NCBI GenBank assembly: GCA_949045875.1
Contig: CARPYP010000004.1
Span: 52,196-76,463, forward strand
Direction: 5' to 3'
DNA from: an uncultured Clostridia bacterium
GTDB lineage: Bacteria; Bacillota; Clostridia; TANB77; CAG-508
DNA: 24,268 nucleotides
The notes under the pieces were generated by a model that was not told where the DNA came from, searched no databases, and worked only from the letters and a program-made list of their open reading frames with translations. Made by a program: the position numbers and the translations under genes. Below, piece by piece: positions 1-9,290 of the stretch. Position 1 is the first letter of the stretch, and every line of letters begins with the position of its first letter.

Positions 1-1171
1 TTGTCTTTCTTGCCACTCTTGTTTTCGCCATGTTTAACATATCTACTACGTTGTATGTTTTTTCTAGGTGCTCTTTTGCTTTTTGCTCTTTTGGTGTTAA
101 GCTTTTTTCTTTTTTTTCTATGTCTTCTTCGTCTATTATTGGTATGTTGAATTTACTTAGTATTGGTATGAACATTGTTTCGTTTGTCGCTATTTTTATA
201 TAGTTGTTGTCTAGCTGAATTGCTAGGTTTACAAATTTGACTGCATTGTCATAGTCTCCTCTTAACATATATATTTTTCCTAAATTATAATATGCATCTG
301 CTTCTAGTTCTTTGTCTTCTAATGTTCTTGTGAAGTATTGCTCTGCTTCGTCTAAATCGTTTGAGAATAAATTGATTTGCGCAATGTTATAATATGCTTT
401 GTATAATATACTATTTATTATTGCTGCTTCTTCATAACATATCTTTGCATTTTGAAAGTCGTTTAACATTGTATATGCAATTCCCATATTATATAATATG
501 TCATAATTATTGGGTGAGTATTTTAACCCATTTGTATATACGTTTATTGCTTCTTTATATTGTTCTAAATCACAGCATATATCTCCTAATAACATTGTTG
601 CTTTTAAATATTCTGGCTTTTTTGATAGTAAATTTTGTAACATTACTTTTGCATCTTCTTTTTTGTCTAATTCATTTAATAAATATGATATTTTATAATA
701 AGAGTCATAGTCTTTTTTATTTAAGTCAACTGCTACTACATATTCATCTATTGCTTTCCTCATCCCTCCTTCTTTTTCATAAACTTCTGCTAAGAGTTTA
801 TGCGCATTATAACTTTTGGGATATTTACTTATTAATTCTAGCAAAACTTTTTTTGCAAACTTGGTATTATTAAATTTTAAAGCAATTTTAACAAGTAATA
901 GTTTTATTTTTTCTGCTATATTTTGTCCTTTCATTTCCATTGTAATAATTATAAATGGTATTATTATAGAAATTAAATATATTATTAATTTTATTATTAT
1001 ATTAACATTCCATTTGAATATTATTTCTATAAAGTTTAATGCAATTCCTAGTGCTTGCATTAATAATACTACTATATATACTGTATCACTCTTTTTTATC
1101 ATTTTGAAAAACATTATTATAAACAGATAGAATGCAATTATGCTAAATATAATTTTTTCTGCTATTATCAT
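1..1171 (-). CDS. TPR-repeat membrane protein, C-terminus cut by window edge
   Basis: This frame is open from the start near 1171 to the left edge, giving about 390 residues with the C-terminus missing. Three hydrophobic segments lie at roughly residues 5-22, 30-48 and 56-76. They are followed by at least six 34-residue TPR-like units from about residue 95 to 330, for example 'YYNLGKIYMLRGDYDNAV'. The tail is charged and rich in Lys and Glu. TPR solenoids bind proteins; a membrane-anchored one suggests a scaffold or assembly role, but no specific function can be read. Two in-frame ATGs are possible, at 1180 and 1171. The GGAAAGGA motif ends directly before the 1180 ATG, which is too close, but lies 8 nt before the 1171 ATG, so I chose 1171. 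The gene is divergent from the plus-strand gene at 1310 and contains no CGG codon. Confidence 0.85.
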   Translation of the reverse strand, partial: MIIAEKIIFSIIAFYLFIIMFFKMIKKSDTVYIVVLLMQALGIALNFIEIIFKWNVNIIIKLIIYLISIIIPFIIITMEMKGQNIAEKIKLLLVKIALKFNNTKFAKKVLLELISKYPKSYNAHKLLAEVYEKEGGMRKAIDEYVVAVDLNKKDYDSYYKISYLLNELDKKEDAKVMLQNLLSKKPEYLKATMLLGDICCDLEQYKEAINVYTNGLKYSPNNYDILYNMGIAYTMLNDFQNAKICYEEAAIINSILYKAYYNIAQINLFSNDLDEAEQYFTRTLEDKELEADAYYNLGKIYMLRGDYDNAVKFVNLAIQLDNNYIKIATNETMFIPILSKFNIPIIDEEDIEKKEKSLTPKEQKAKEHLEKTYNVVDMLNMAKTRVARKT

Positions 1172-1200
1172 TTTTACCATTCCTTTCCACTTACTCTTGT

Positions 1201-1229
1201 ATTTTATAACATTTCTATAAAAAAGTCTA
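1201..1229 (-). promoter_or_regulatory. Possible promoter of the TPR gene
   Basis: On the minus strand a TAGACT box is followed after 17 bases by TAAAAT, about 30 bases upstream of the chosen TPR start. The -35 is poor and the region is AT-rich, so a chance match is possible. Confidence 0.3.
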
Positions 1230-1309
1230 TACTATTTTTTAAAATGCTGTCATATATCTTTTAAATCTTTCATAGATATTGTAAAAATGGAGTTTAAAAG
1301 GAGTTTTCT

Positions 1310-1841
1310 ATGTTTATATGTAATTTCAAAATTAATTCTAATTTTATATTAAAGTTATTTCTTACCGTTTTGTTTATTATTGTTTTGTCTATTATTGGTA
1401 TTTCTGTTTTGAAACTTTTTAATGACTCTTCTGACAATCCAAGTAATTCTAATGTGTATAATTTAACTCCTAGTAATTATACTAATGTATTGAAGGCTGT
1501 TCATAGTAATATTGATAATTATGTTGGTCAACAAATTTGTTTTTCTGGCTATGTATATAGAGTTTATGATTTTGATGATTCTCAATTTGTTTTGGCAAGG
1601 GATATGATTATTAGTTCTGATTTTCAAACTTTGGTTGTGGGATTTTTATGTCATTGTGATACTGCTTCATCATATTCAAATGGTTGTTGGGTTAATATAA
1701 CTCGGAACTGTTACAAAAGGTGATTATCATGGAGAAATTCCAGTGATTGAGATTCAAAGTATTGAGGAGATTCAAAAACCTAAAGAGGAATATGTTTATC
1801 CTCCAGATGAAACATATGTTACAACATCTACTATATTGTAA
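1310..1841 (+). CDS. DUF1980/YcgQ C-terminal-like membrane protein, read through a +1 shift at CGGA
   Basis: This is the only plus-strand gene. GGAG lies 7 nt before the ATG. A membrane segment at residues 13-34 is followed by an extracytoplasmic domain that resembles, from memory, the C-terminal domain of the TIGR03943/DUF1980 family: 'CFSGYVYRV', then 'FVLARDMII', 'VVGFLCH', 'CWVNITG' and a closing 'YVYPP'. In one frame the protein stops at 1723, five codons after a CGG at 1703. If CGGA (1703-1706) is taken as one Gly unit, the frame continues 'TVTKGDYHGEIPVIEI' to a TAA at 1839-1841, giving 176 residues with the family's WV-x-(V/I)-TG-T(V/I) motif intact. The function of this family is not established; it is usually described as a membrane-associated protein. 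A true pseudogene cannot be excluded for this gene alone, but three more genes here break in the same way. Confidence 0.8.
1703..1706 (+). other. In-frame CGGA frame-change site 1 (DUF1980-like gene)
   Basis: The sequence reads ACT-CGGA-ACT. Frame 0 reads CGG and then meets a stop five codons later. Skipping one base gives GGA (Gly) and restores the conserved 'NITGTV' segment. There is no slippery run and no nearby upstream Shine-Dalgarno-like motif. Confidence 0.85.
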
Positions 1842-1853
1842 AAAACGAAACTA

Positions 1854-1887
1854 AGATTTTGTACTCAGTGGAACTGCTACAAAATCT
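1854..1887. repeat. Hairpin 1 after the DUF1980-like gene
   Basis: A perfect 10-bp inverted repeat (AGATTTTGTA / TACAAAATCT) with a 14-nt loop starts 12 nt after the recovered stop of the plus-strand gene. No T-run follows directly, so it is a weak terminator by itself. Confidence 0.55.
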
Positions 1888-1903
1888 AAATTCCGCCATA
1901 ATT

Positions 1904-1950
1904 ATATTCTAAGGAAACTATCTACTCCGTGATTACTTTCCTAAGAATAT
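1904..1950. repeat. Hairpin 2, imperfect
   Basis: Arms of 14 bp (ATATTCTAAGGAAA and TTTCCTAAGAATAT) pair with one mismatch around a 19-nt loop. It sits between hairpin 1 and the terminator at 1951. Its role is unknown; it may help end transcription from either side. Confidence 0.5.
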
Positions 1951-1991
1951 AAAAAATAATTTAGACACATTTTGCGCCTAAATTATTTTTT
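1951..1991. terminator. Bidirectional terminator between the DUF1980-like gene and cysE
   Basis: A perfect 14-bp stem (AAAAAATAATTTAG / CTAAATTATTTTTT) encloses a 13-nt loop. U-runs follow on both strands because the stem ends in A/T runs. It overlaps the cysE stop codon and lies at the convergent junction, as expected for a shared Rho-independent terminator. Confidence 0.75.
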
Positions 1992-2507
1992 TATTATTTC
2001 ATTATATTTAATTACTGTTACATTATCTGGTATATTTTTAAAGACAGTGCTATTTGCACCAATTTTTACATTATTACCTATTATTACAGGTCCTAGTATT
2101 TTAGCACCAGCACCAATCATTACATTATTACCAATATCTGGGTGCCTTTTATATTTATCTTTACCTGTACCTCCCAATGTTGCATTATGGTACATTGTAC
2201 AGTCATTTCCTATTGTTGCTGTTTCTCCAATTACAATACCCATTCCATGATCTATAAAAAACCTTCTTCCAATTTTTGCACCAGGATGTATCTCAATTCC
2301 TGTAAAAAATCTCCCTAGTTGTGAATTTAATCTCGCAAGAAATAATAATTTATGAATATATAAGAAATGTGATATTCTATGAAATACTAATATATGGAAT
2401 CCTGGATATAATATCATTACTTCTATAATGTTTCTTGAGGCTGGGTCTTTTTCTTTAATGTTTTTCGCATCTTCATACAATTCCTTTAATAGCTTTAAAA
2501 TTTTCAT
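1983..2507 (-). CDS. cysE: Serine O-acetyltransferase (EpsC/CysE type)
   Basis: The enzyme transfers acetyl from acetyl-CoA to L-serine, giving O-acetylserine for cysteine synthesis in the cytoplasm. The 174-residue protein has an N-terminal helical part (1-65) and a left-handed beta-helix built of hexapeptide repeats (from about 70: 'IHPGAKIG', 'IGETATIG', 'IGAGAKILG'). The conserved 'DHGMGIVIGET' carries Asp86-His87, and His122 lies in 'KRHPDIG'; these match the catalytic region of the family. The length suits the short Firmicutes form rather than the longer enterobacterial CysE. It is followed by a terminator at 1951-1991. No O-acetylserine sulfhydrylase gene is next to it here. Confidence 0.95.
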   Translation of the reverse strand: MKILKLLKELYEDAKNIKEKDPASRNIIEVMILYPGFHILVFHRISHFLYIHKLLFLARLNSQLGRFFTGIEIHPGAKIGRRFFIDHGMGIVIGETATIGNDCTMYHNATLGGTGKDKYKRHPDIGNNVMIGAGAKILGPVIIGNNVKIGANSTVFKNIPDNVTVIKYNEIIKK

Positions 2508-2650
2508 TTATATTCACCTATTGTATGTTATGCTAATTATTTTTTAATGTGCTTTTTTATATAATAGTTACTATATTAAACTTTTTAGTTTGACAACTCA
2601 AAGTAAAATAACTATATTTTATTTTCAACATTTCATATTTTTAATTAGTT

Positions 2651-4075
2651 TTACATTTGTTCTAAAAATGCTTTATATGCTTCATATGCAGAATATATAT
2701 CATATTTGCTTGTAACTTCGTATGGTGCATGCATTGATAATACTGCTACTCCACAGTCTATTACATCTACTCCTTTGTCTGCTAGAATGTAGGCTATTGT
2801 TCCTCCTCCTCCAGCATCTACTTTTCCCAATTCATCTATTTGGTATAATATATTATTGCTTTCAAATAGGTTTCTTATTTTTCCAACAAATTCAGCTCCT
2901 GCGTCTGATGAACCTCCTTTTCCTCTTCCTCCTGTATATTTGTTTAATGAAACTCCATATCCTGCATAAGATACATTTTTTCTGTCTGAAACAGAGGCAT
3001 ATAATGGGTCATACGCTGTTCCTACGTCTGCTGATAACATGTTTGATGTGCAGAATACTTTGTTTAATAGGTTTGGTCTATTTATTCCTGCCTTAGTTAA
3101 TAGTTCTGCTATGAAATTGTCAAATACTTGAGAGTCCATTCCTGTATTTCCCATGCTTCCTATTTCTTCTTTGTCTGATAATATTAATACTGATGTTTTT
3201 TCTGGTATTTCTTTCATGTCTATTAATGCTCTTAATGCTGTATAACAACAAACTTTATCGTCTTGACCATATGCTGCTACCATACTACTATCAAATCCTA
3301 AACTTCTTGCTTTGAATGCTGGTACTAGTTCTATTTCTGCACTTAAAAAGTCTTTTTCTGTTATTCCATATTTGTCATTTAATAATTTTAATATGTTTAG
3401 TTTTACTTTTTCTGATACACTTTCATCTTTATATGGTCTGCTTCCTATTAATAAGTCTAAATCTTCTCCTTCTATTCCATTACTTAACGTCTTTTTCATT
3501 TGCTCACTTGCTAAATGTGGTAATAAGTCTGTTATTGTGAATATTGGATCATTTTCATCTTCTCCTATATTTAATGTGACTTTTTCTCCATTTGTTTTTA
3601 CTATTACTCCATGTATTGAAAGTGGAATGGTTGTCCATTGATATTTTTTTATTCCTCCATAATATTGGGTATTGAAATATACAAATCCTGCTTCTTCATA
3701 CACTGGATTTGGTTTTAAGTCTAGTCTTGGTGAATCCATGTGTGCACCAACTATGTTTAGTCCTTTTTCTAGTCCTGATTTTCCTATAATTGCTGCATAG
3801 ACACTTTTTTCTCTGTTTATATAATATACTTTGTCTCCAACTGATATATTTTCTATGTCTTCTATGTTTCTAAATCCATTTTTGTCTAGTACTTCCTTCG
3901 CAAATATTGATACTTCTCTTTCTATTTTTGATTTGTTTAGGAAGTACATGTATTCATCTGAAAATTTCATTATTAATTTAATTTTTTCTTCTGATGATTC
4001 CTCCCATCCACATTTCCTTACATCAAATAGTTTCTCCTCTAATAGTTTTCCTTCTGACTTTTGTTTTTCTTCCAT
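2651..4075 (-). CDS. M18 family aminopeptidase
   Basis: This is a cytoplasmic zinc aminopeptidase of family M18 (PF02127; aspartyl aminopeptidase type). It removes N-terminal, typically acidic, residues from peptides and forms large tetrahedral assemblies in known members. The 474-residue protein shows the metal-binding and catalytic blocks in order: 'GAHMDSPRLDL' (His112), 'AAYGQDDKVC' (Asp near 272), 'SDKEEIGSMG' (Glu303/304), 'GKGGSSDAGAEF', and 'SMHAPYEV' near the C-terminus (His449). GGAAGG motifs lie 9-12 nt before the ATG. It is separated from ychF by the 86-bp repeat region and from cysE by about 140 nt, so it may be transcribed from within the repeat region. There are no in-frame CGG codons and no damage. 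Confidence 0.95.
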   Translation of the reverse strand: MEEKQKSEGKLLEEKLFDVRKCGWEESSEEKIKLIMKFSDEYMYFLNKSKIEREVSIFAKEVLDKNGFRNIEDIENISVGDKVYYINREKSVYAAIIGKSGLEKGLNIVGAHMDSPRLDLKPNPVYEEAGFVYFNTQYYGGIKKYQWTTIPLSIHGVIVKTNGEKVTLNIGEDENDPIFTITDLLPHLASEQMKKTLSNGIEGEDLDLLIGSRPYKDESVSEKVKLNILKLLNDKYGITEKDFLSAEIELVPAFKARSLGFDSSMVAAYGQDDKVCCYTALRALIDMKEIPEKTSVLILSDKEEIGSMGNTGMDSQVFDNFIAELLTKAGINRPNLLNKVFCTSNMLSADVGTAYDPLYASVSDRKNVSYAGYGVSLNKYTGGRGKGGSSDAGAEFVGKIRNLFESNNILYQIDELGKVDAGGGGTIAYILADKGVDVIDCGVAVLSMHAPYEVTSKYDIYSAYEAYKAFLEQM

Positions 4076-4128
4076 TTTTTCTTTCTTCCTTCCTTTATAA
4101 ATATATTAATAATTTAAAATCTTAAAAT

Positions 4129-4142
4129 GGGCACAGTGGTGT
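4129..4142. repeat. Short GC-rich repeat shared with the element at 18094-18612
   Basis: The 14-mer gggcacagtggtgt occurs here, and its reverse complement occurs at 18233-18246. Both are GC-rich islands in very AT-rich intergenic DNA, so they probably derive from the same family of dispersed elements. Confidence 0.5.
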
Positions 4143-4144
4143 GA

Positions 4145-4353
4145 TTTTCCATGCTTTTACACATTGAATTTGAATAATACATTAAATTTCTTTGCTATAT
4201 TTTAAATGCCTGTAAAATTTATTTCATAAATTTTCCATGCTTTTACACATTGAATTTGAATAATACATTAAATTTCTTTGCTATATTTTAAATGCCTGTA
4301 AAATTTATTTCATAAATTTTCCATGCTTTTACACATTAAATCTAAATAATACA
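4145..4353 (-). repeat. 86-bp tandem repeat carrying copies of the ychF 3' end
   Basis: Two identical 86-bp units lie at 4145-4230 and 4231-4316. A third, partial copy starts at 4317 and runs into the ychF stop codon and last codons. On the minus strand each unit contains a frame reading V-L-F-K-F-N-V-stop followed by AAAAGCATGGAAAA. The real ychF ends V-L-F-R-F-N-V-stop followed by the same bases. The array therefore looks like a tandem duplication of the gene's tail and its downstream DNA, placed between ychF and the M18 gene. The two full copies are identical, so the second duplication is recent or the copies are being homogenised. Confidence 0.9.
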
Positions 4354-5420
4354 ATATCCCCATCTTGCATAATGTAGTCTTTTCCTTCTGAACGCATTAG
4401 TCCTTTTTCTTTGGCTGTGTTTATTGAGCCACAGTTAACTAAGTCGCTAAAGGATACTATTTCTGCTCGTATAAATCCTCTTTGTATGTCTGAGTGAATT
4501 TTTCCTGCTGCTACTGGTGCTTTTGTTCCTTTTTTTATTGTCCAGGCTCTTACTTCTGGTTCTCCTGCTGTTAAAAATGACATTAGTCCTAATAAGTCAT
4601 AACTTGCTTTTATTACTTTGTCTAACCCAGATTCTTCTAATCCTAATGCTTCTAGCATTTCTTTTTTGTCTTGCCTTTCTAATGATGATAGTTCTTCTTC
4701 TATTTTTACACAAAGTGGTATTACTTGTGCTTTTTCTAAGTTGGCATATTCTTTTACTTGTTTTACATATTCTTCAGTTTCTACATTTTCTAACATGTTT
4801 TCTGATACATTTGCTATATATAGTATCGGCTTATTTGTTAATAAATATGTATCATCTATAATTGTCTTTTCTTCTTCTGTAAATTCTATTGTTCTTGCTG
4901 ATTTTCCTTCTTCTAAAACTTTTTTTACTTTTTCTAATGTTTCTATTTCAAATTGATATTTTTTATCTGCTTTTAACATTTTTTTTGCTTTTTCTAATCT
5001 TTTGTTTATTGTTTCTATATCTGCTAAAATTAATTCTAAATTGATTGTTTCAATATCCCTTATTGGACTAATATTTCCTTCAACATGTACAATGTTTGAG
5101 TCTTCAAAACAACGTACTACTTCGACTATACTATCAACTTCCCTGATGTGTGATAAGAATTTGTTTCCTAAACCTTCTCCTTGACTTGCACCTTTTACTA
5201 ATCCTGCAATGTCAACGAATTCAACTGTTGCATATGTCGTTTTTTGTGGATTATATATTTTAGTTAAAACCTCTAATCTTTCATCTGGAACTGCAACTAC
5301 TCCTATATTTGGTTCAATAGTGCAAAATGGATAATTTGCACATTCTGCACCTGCATTTGTAATTGCATTAAACATTGTGCTTTTTCCTACATTTGGAAGC
5401 CCTACTATTCCTATTTTCAT
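4329..5420 (-). CDS. ychF: Redox-regulated ATPase/GTPase YchF (OLA1 family)
   Basis: A ribosome-associated P-loop NTPase of the Obg superfamily, 363 residues, the usual length. The G1 motif is GLPNVGKST (residues 7-15), followed by 'DIAGLVKGAS' (G3). In place of NKxD it has 'NVSE', the NxxE variant that makes this family prefer ATP. A coiled-coil insertion follows ('INKRLEKAKKMLKADKKYQFE'), and the C-terminal part is a TGS domain ending in FRFNV. The frame is open 10 codons further upstream, but the start at 5420 fits the conserved 'MKIGIVGLPN' and has AAAGGA 11 nt before it. It lies 52 nt after the WG-repeat gene, so it is probably in the same operon. The 3' end is duplicated in the array at 4145-4353. 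Confidence 0.97.
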   Translation of the reverse strand: MKIGIVGLPNVGKSTMFNAITNAGAECANYPFCTIEPNIGVVAVPDERLEVLTKIYNPQKTTYATVEFVDIAGLVKGASQGEGLGNKFLSHIREVDSIVEVVRCFEDSNIVHVEGNISPIRDIETINLELILADIETINKRLEKAKKMLKADKKYQFEIETLEKVKKVLEEGKSARTIEFTEEEKTIIDDTYLLTNKPILYIANVSENMLENVETEEYVKQVKEYANLEKAQVIPLCVKIEEELSSLERQDKKEMLEALGLEESGLDKVIKASYDLLGLMSFLTAGEPEVRAWTIKKGTKAPVAAGKIHSDIQRGFIRAEIVSFSDLVNCGSINTAKEKGLMRSEGKDYIMQDGDIVLFRFNV

Positions 5421-5472
5421 TTTTATATCAATCCTTTCATATGCATACATCTATAATTAAATAATTCTAAAA

Positions 5473-6945
5473 TTATGTTTCTGTTTTTTTAGTTAATCCT
5501 AATTCTTCAAATATATCTTTTTCTAAATTGAATATTTTTCCATTATATAACATATAATATGACTTGACTCCTGCATCAGTAATAGCGTACATATCTTCAG
5601 CTTCGGGTCTAAATAATTCTTTTGCAGTAGCATCTATTAAACCAAATTTATCATTTTGTTCTACTATTATTAATTCATATTCATCAATTAATAATAAATT
5701 TCCTGTAGTTTTAGTTGGAGTATCAGGTTTATTATTATATTTATTGTTTCTCTTTTCTTCTTCTGTTATTTCTTTTACTTTACATCCTATATCTGTATAT
5801 TTCATATCAGATACTTTTTCTCCATTTAGATTAAAAAATCCCCACATGTCATTTTGCTTTGTAGCTATTAGTGAATCAAAAAATACATATTGTTTAACTA
5901 TTTCTTTTTGTAGTTTATCATTATCGTTTTTATTATTTGTTTCATCACTCTTTCTAGCATTTTGTGTAATATACGGAGATATGTCAATTCCTATATCATC
6001 ATATTCAATATGTATGATGATTCTTTCATTACTATCAATTACTCCATATTTTTCATTACTTTTTACTAAATATATTCCTTTGTCTTTGTATATACTTTTT
6101 ATTTCGTCATAATTTACATTTATTTTTGTCTCTCCATCTATATAGTCAATTCCTACTTTGTCATATGCATTTGTTATTGTAAATTCTTTGTTATATTCAT
6201 CAAATTTAATGTGTGCATATCTTGTACCAATTATTTCTGTACCTTTTGCATTAATTACCCCATATCTTCCATCAGAATTTTGTATTACTATTCTATCATA
6301 TAATATTGCTTTCTGATTTTCAAATTCATCACTTATTCCAGTAAATCCTAGATTTTGCACTGCTTTATTATATAGTTCAACAATATATGGTAATGTTTGT
6401 ATATTTATACTTCTCTTAGATGAGTCATATTCTAATTTTATATTACAGGAAATTTCAATTCCATCTGATATAACATATATTTCTCCATTTACATCTCTTG
6501 CAGGCTCAGACATAGTATAATTTTTATATTCATCATTTGCATTTGGCTCTATTTTACTTATAATTGTAGAGTTTAGGAACATTGAGGCTGTTTCTTGTTT
6601 ATTTTCCACAAATACTTTATTAATGTCCTCGGCTTCTATTTTATATTCTCCACTATGTGCCTCATATCCAACAAAGCTTGCTATTCTCTTTACATTAACA
6701 TATATTTTATTATTCTCTATTAAAAATATGGATGTATCTATTGTACTTTCTTGTCCATCTATATATATTTTTATTGTTTCATCTATAGGTTGTATATCTT
6801 TTATTACTACCATTATGATACAAATAATAAGTATTGTAATTATTATTGCTATTATAACACCTATTATTGTACCATTATTATGTTCTTTTGGCTTATTTAT
6901 TTTTAATTTGCTATCTTCTTTTAAGTCATCTGCATGTAATCTCAT
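5473..6945 (-). CDS. Membrane-anchored WG-repeat protein
   Basis: This 490-residue protein has a short basic cytoplasmic N-terminus and one membrane helix (about 26-48). Next comes a region like the copper-amine-oxidase N-terminal/stalk domain ('IKIYIDGQE...', 'IYVNVKRIASFVGY'). The rest holds WG repeats: 'DGRYGVINAKGTEII', 'NEKYGVIDSNERIII', 'NDMWGFFNLNGEKVS', 'NDKFGLIDATAKELF'. The repeat region is interrupted by a Lys/Asn/Asp-rich linker. WG repeats form beta structures whose role in most bacteria is unknown, so I give no function. The gene is 14 nt after the tgt stop, with a strong AAAGGAGG that overlaps the end of tgt, which suggests operon transcription and coupled translation. Confidence 0.85.
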   Translation of the reverse strand: MRLHADDLKEDSKLKINKPKEHNNGTIIGVIIAIIITILIICIIMVVIKDIQPIDETIKIYIDGQESTIDTSIFLIENNKIYVNVKRIASFVGYEAHSGEYKIEAEDINKVFVENKQETASMFLNSTIISKIEPNANDEYKNYTMSEPARDVNGEIYVISDGIEISCNIKLEYDSSKRSINIQTLPYIVELYNKAVQNLGFTGISDEFENQKAILYDRIVIQNSDGRYGVINAKGTEIIGTRYAHIKFDEYNKEFTITNAYDKVGIDYIDGETKINVNYDEIKSIYKDKGIYLVKSNEKYGVIDSNERIIIHIEYDDIGIDISPYITQNARKSDETNNKNDNDKLQKEIVKQYVFFDSLIATKQNDMWGFFNLNGEKVSDMKYTDIGCKVKEITEEEKRNNKYNNKPDTPTKTTGNLLLIDEYELIIVEQNDKFGLIDATAKELFRPEAEDMYAITDAGVKSYYMLYNGKIFNLEKDIFEELGLTKKTET

Positions 6946-6959
6946 TTGCTCGCCTCCTT

Positions 6960-8090
<1,131 letters not shown>

Positions 8091-8139
8091 TTTATTTCTC
8101 CCTATTTTTTAATATTTTAAGTAGTTTTTTCAAAGAGTG

Positions 8140-8160
8140 AGCAGACATAAGACATGCCCT
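8140..8160. repeat. Short dispersed repeat between queA and tgt
   Basis: A 21-nt segment beginning agcagaca and ending tgccct closely matches the segment at 18419-18440 inside the large palindromic element, with about three differences. It is much richer in GC than its surroundings. It looks like a solo end of the same repeat family. Confidence 0.5.
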
Positions 8161-8194
8161 ACATTTTTTATTTCTAAAGTTTAACCTCTATCTT

Positions 8195-9217
8195 CTAGTA
8201 AATAAACATCGCATCTCCAAAGCTGAAAAATCTATATTTTTCTTTTACTGCTTCATTGTAAGCTTTCATTATATATTCTTTTCCTGCTAGTGCAGATACT
8301 AACATTATTAGAGTAGATTCTGGTAAATGAAAGTTTGTTATTAACCCATCTATACATTTAAATTTATAACCTGGATATATAAATATTTGTGTATCACCTT
8401 CATATGGCTTTACTAAACCTTCTTCATTTGAAATTGATTCTAAAACTCTACATGAGGTTGTCCCGATTGCTATGACTCTTTTACCATTTTTCTTTGCATT
8501 ATTAATTTTCTCCACATCTTCTTCTTTAATATAAAAATGTTCTGTATGCATATCATGGTCTTCTATTTTTTCTACTTTTACAGGTCTAAATGTTCCTATT
8601 CCTACATGTAATGTAACATTTGCAATTTCTACTCCCTTTTCTTGTATCTTTTTTAATAGTTCTTCTGTAAAGTGTAAGCCTGCTGTTGGTGCTGCTGCTG
8701 AACCTTCATATTGTGCATAAACAGTTTGATACCTTTTTTTATCTTCTAATTTTTCTCTTATATATGGTGGTAATGGCATTAATCCTATCTTATCTAATAT
8801 TTCATTAAATATTCCATCATATGAAAACTTAACTTTTCTATTTCCATCATTAAGTAGTTCTAAAATTTCAGCTTCTAATAGTCCATCTCCAAAAGTTACT
8901 TTTGTTCCTACTGGTAATTTTCTTCCTGGTCTTACCATTACCTCCCAAAAGTCTTCTTCAATTCTATTTAAAAGTAAAAACTCCACATTTGCTCCTGTTT
9001 CTTTTTTACCATATAAACGAGCTGGTATTACTTTTGTATTGTTTCTTACTAAACAGTCTCCTGGTTGTAAATAATCTAATATATCTCTAAAAATTTTATG
9101 CTCTATAGTTTCTCTTTTTCTATCTAATATCATTAACCTAGATTTATCTCTATTTTTAATTGGAGTCTGTGCTATTAATTCTTCTGGTAAATTATAATTA
9201 AATTCTGATACTTTCAT
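8195..9217 (-). CDS. queA: S-adenosylmethionine:tRNA ribosyltransferase-isomerase
   Basis: QueA transfers and isomerises the ribosyl part of SAM onto preQ1-modified tRNA to make epoxyqueuosine, directly after Tgt. The 340-residue protein matches the family along its length: 'FNYNLPEELIAQTP', 'RPGRKLPVGT', 'GSAAAPTAGLHFT', 'LHVGIGTFRPV', 'HTEHFYI', 'ITNFHLPESTLIMLVSAL', ending 'YRFFSFGDAMFIY'. The frame is open 21 codons further upstream, but the chosen ATG (9217) begins 'MKVSEFNYNLP' and has AAAGGA 6 nt before it. It is followed by tgt, giving a queuosine pair, and preceded by the metallopeptidase-like gene with a 73-nt gap. Confidence 0.97.
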   Translation of the reverse strand: MKVSEFNYNLPEELIAQTPIKNRDKSRLMILDRKRETIEHKIFRDILDYLQPGDCLVRNNTKVIPARLYGKKETGANVEFLLLNRIEEDFWEVMVRPGRKLPVGTKVTFGDGLLEAEILELLNDGNRKVKFSYDGIFNEILDKIGLMPLPPYIREKLEDKKRYQTVYAQYEGSAAAPTAGLHFTEELLKKIQEKGVEIANVTLHVGIGTFRPVKVEKIEDHDMHTEHFYIKEEDVEKINNAKKNGKRVIAIGTTSCRVLESISNEEGLVKPYEGDTQIFIYPGYKFKCIDGLITNFHLPESTLIMLVSALAGKEYIMKAYNEAVKEKYRFFSFGDAMFIY

Positions 9218-9290
9218 TATTATTCCTTTCTTGAGTCTCAAATTGATTTTTATATTGTAGCAGTACATTGCATGTACCATTTTATCATCT

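Noticed and set aside
394..1130. Plus-strand reading frames rich in Leu, Ser and Ile opposite the TPR gene, and similar frames opposite other minus-strand genes
   Set aside because: They are low-complexity mirror frames of AT-rich genes, lack ribosome-binding sites and match nothing; the minus-strand frames carry recognisable motifs.
4145..4353. CRISPR array or riboswitch in the repeat region
   Set aside because: The units are directly adjacent with no variable spacers and are 86 bp long; they are tandem duplications of the ychF 3' end.
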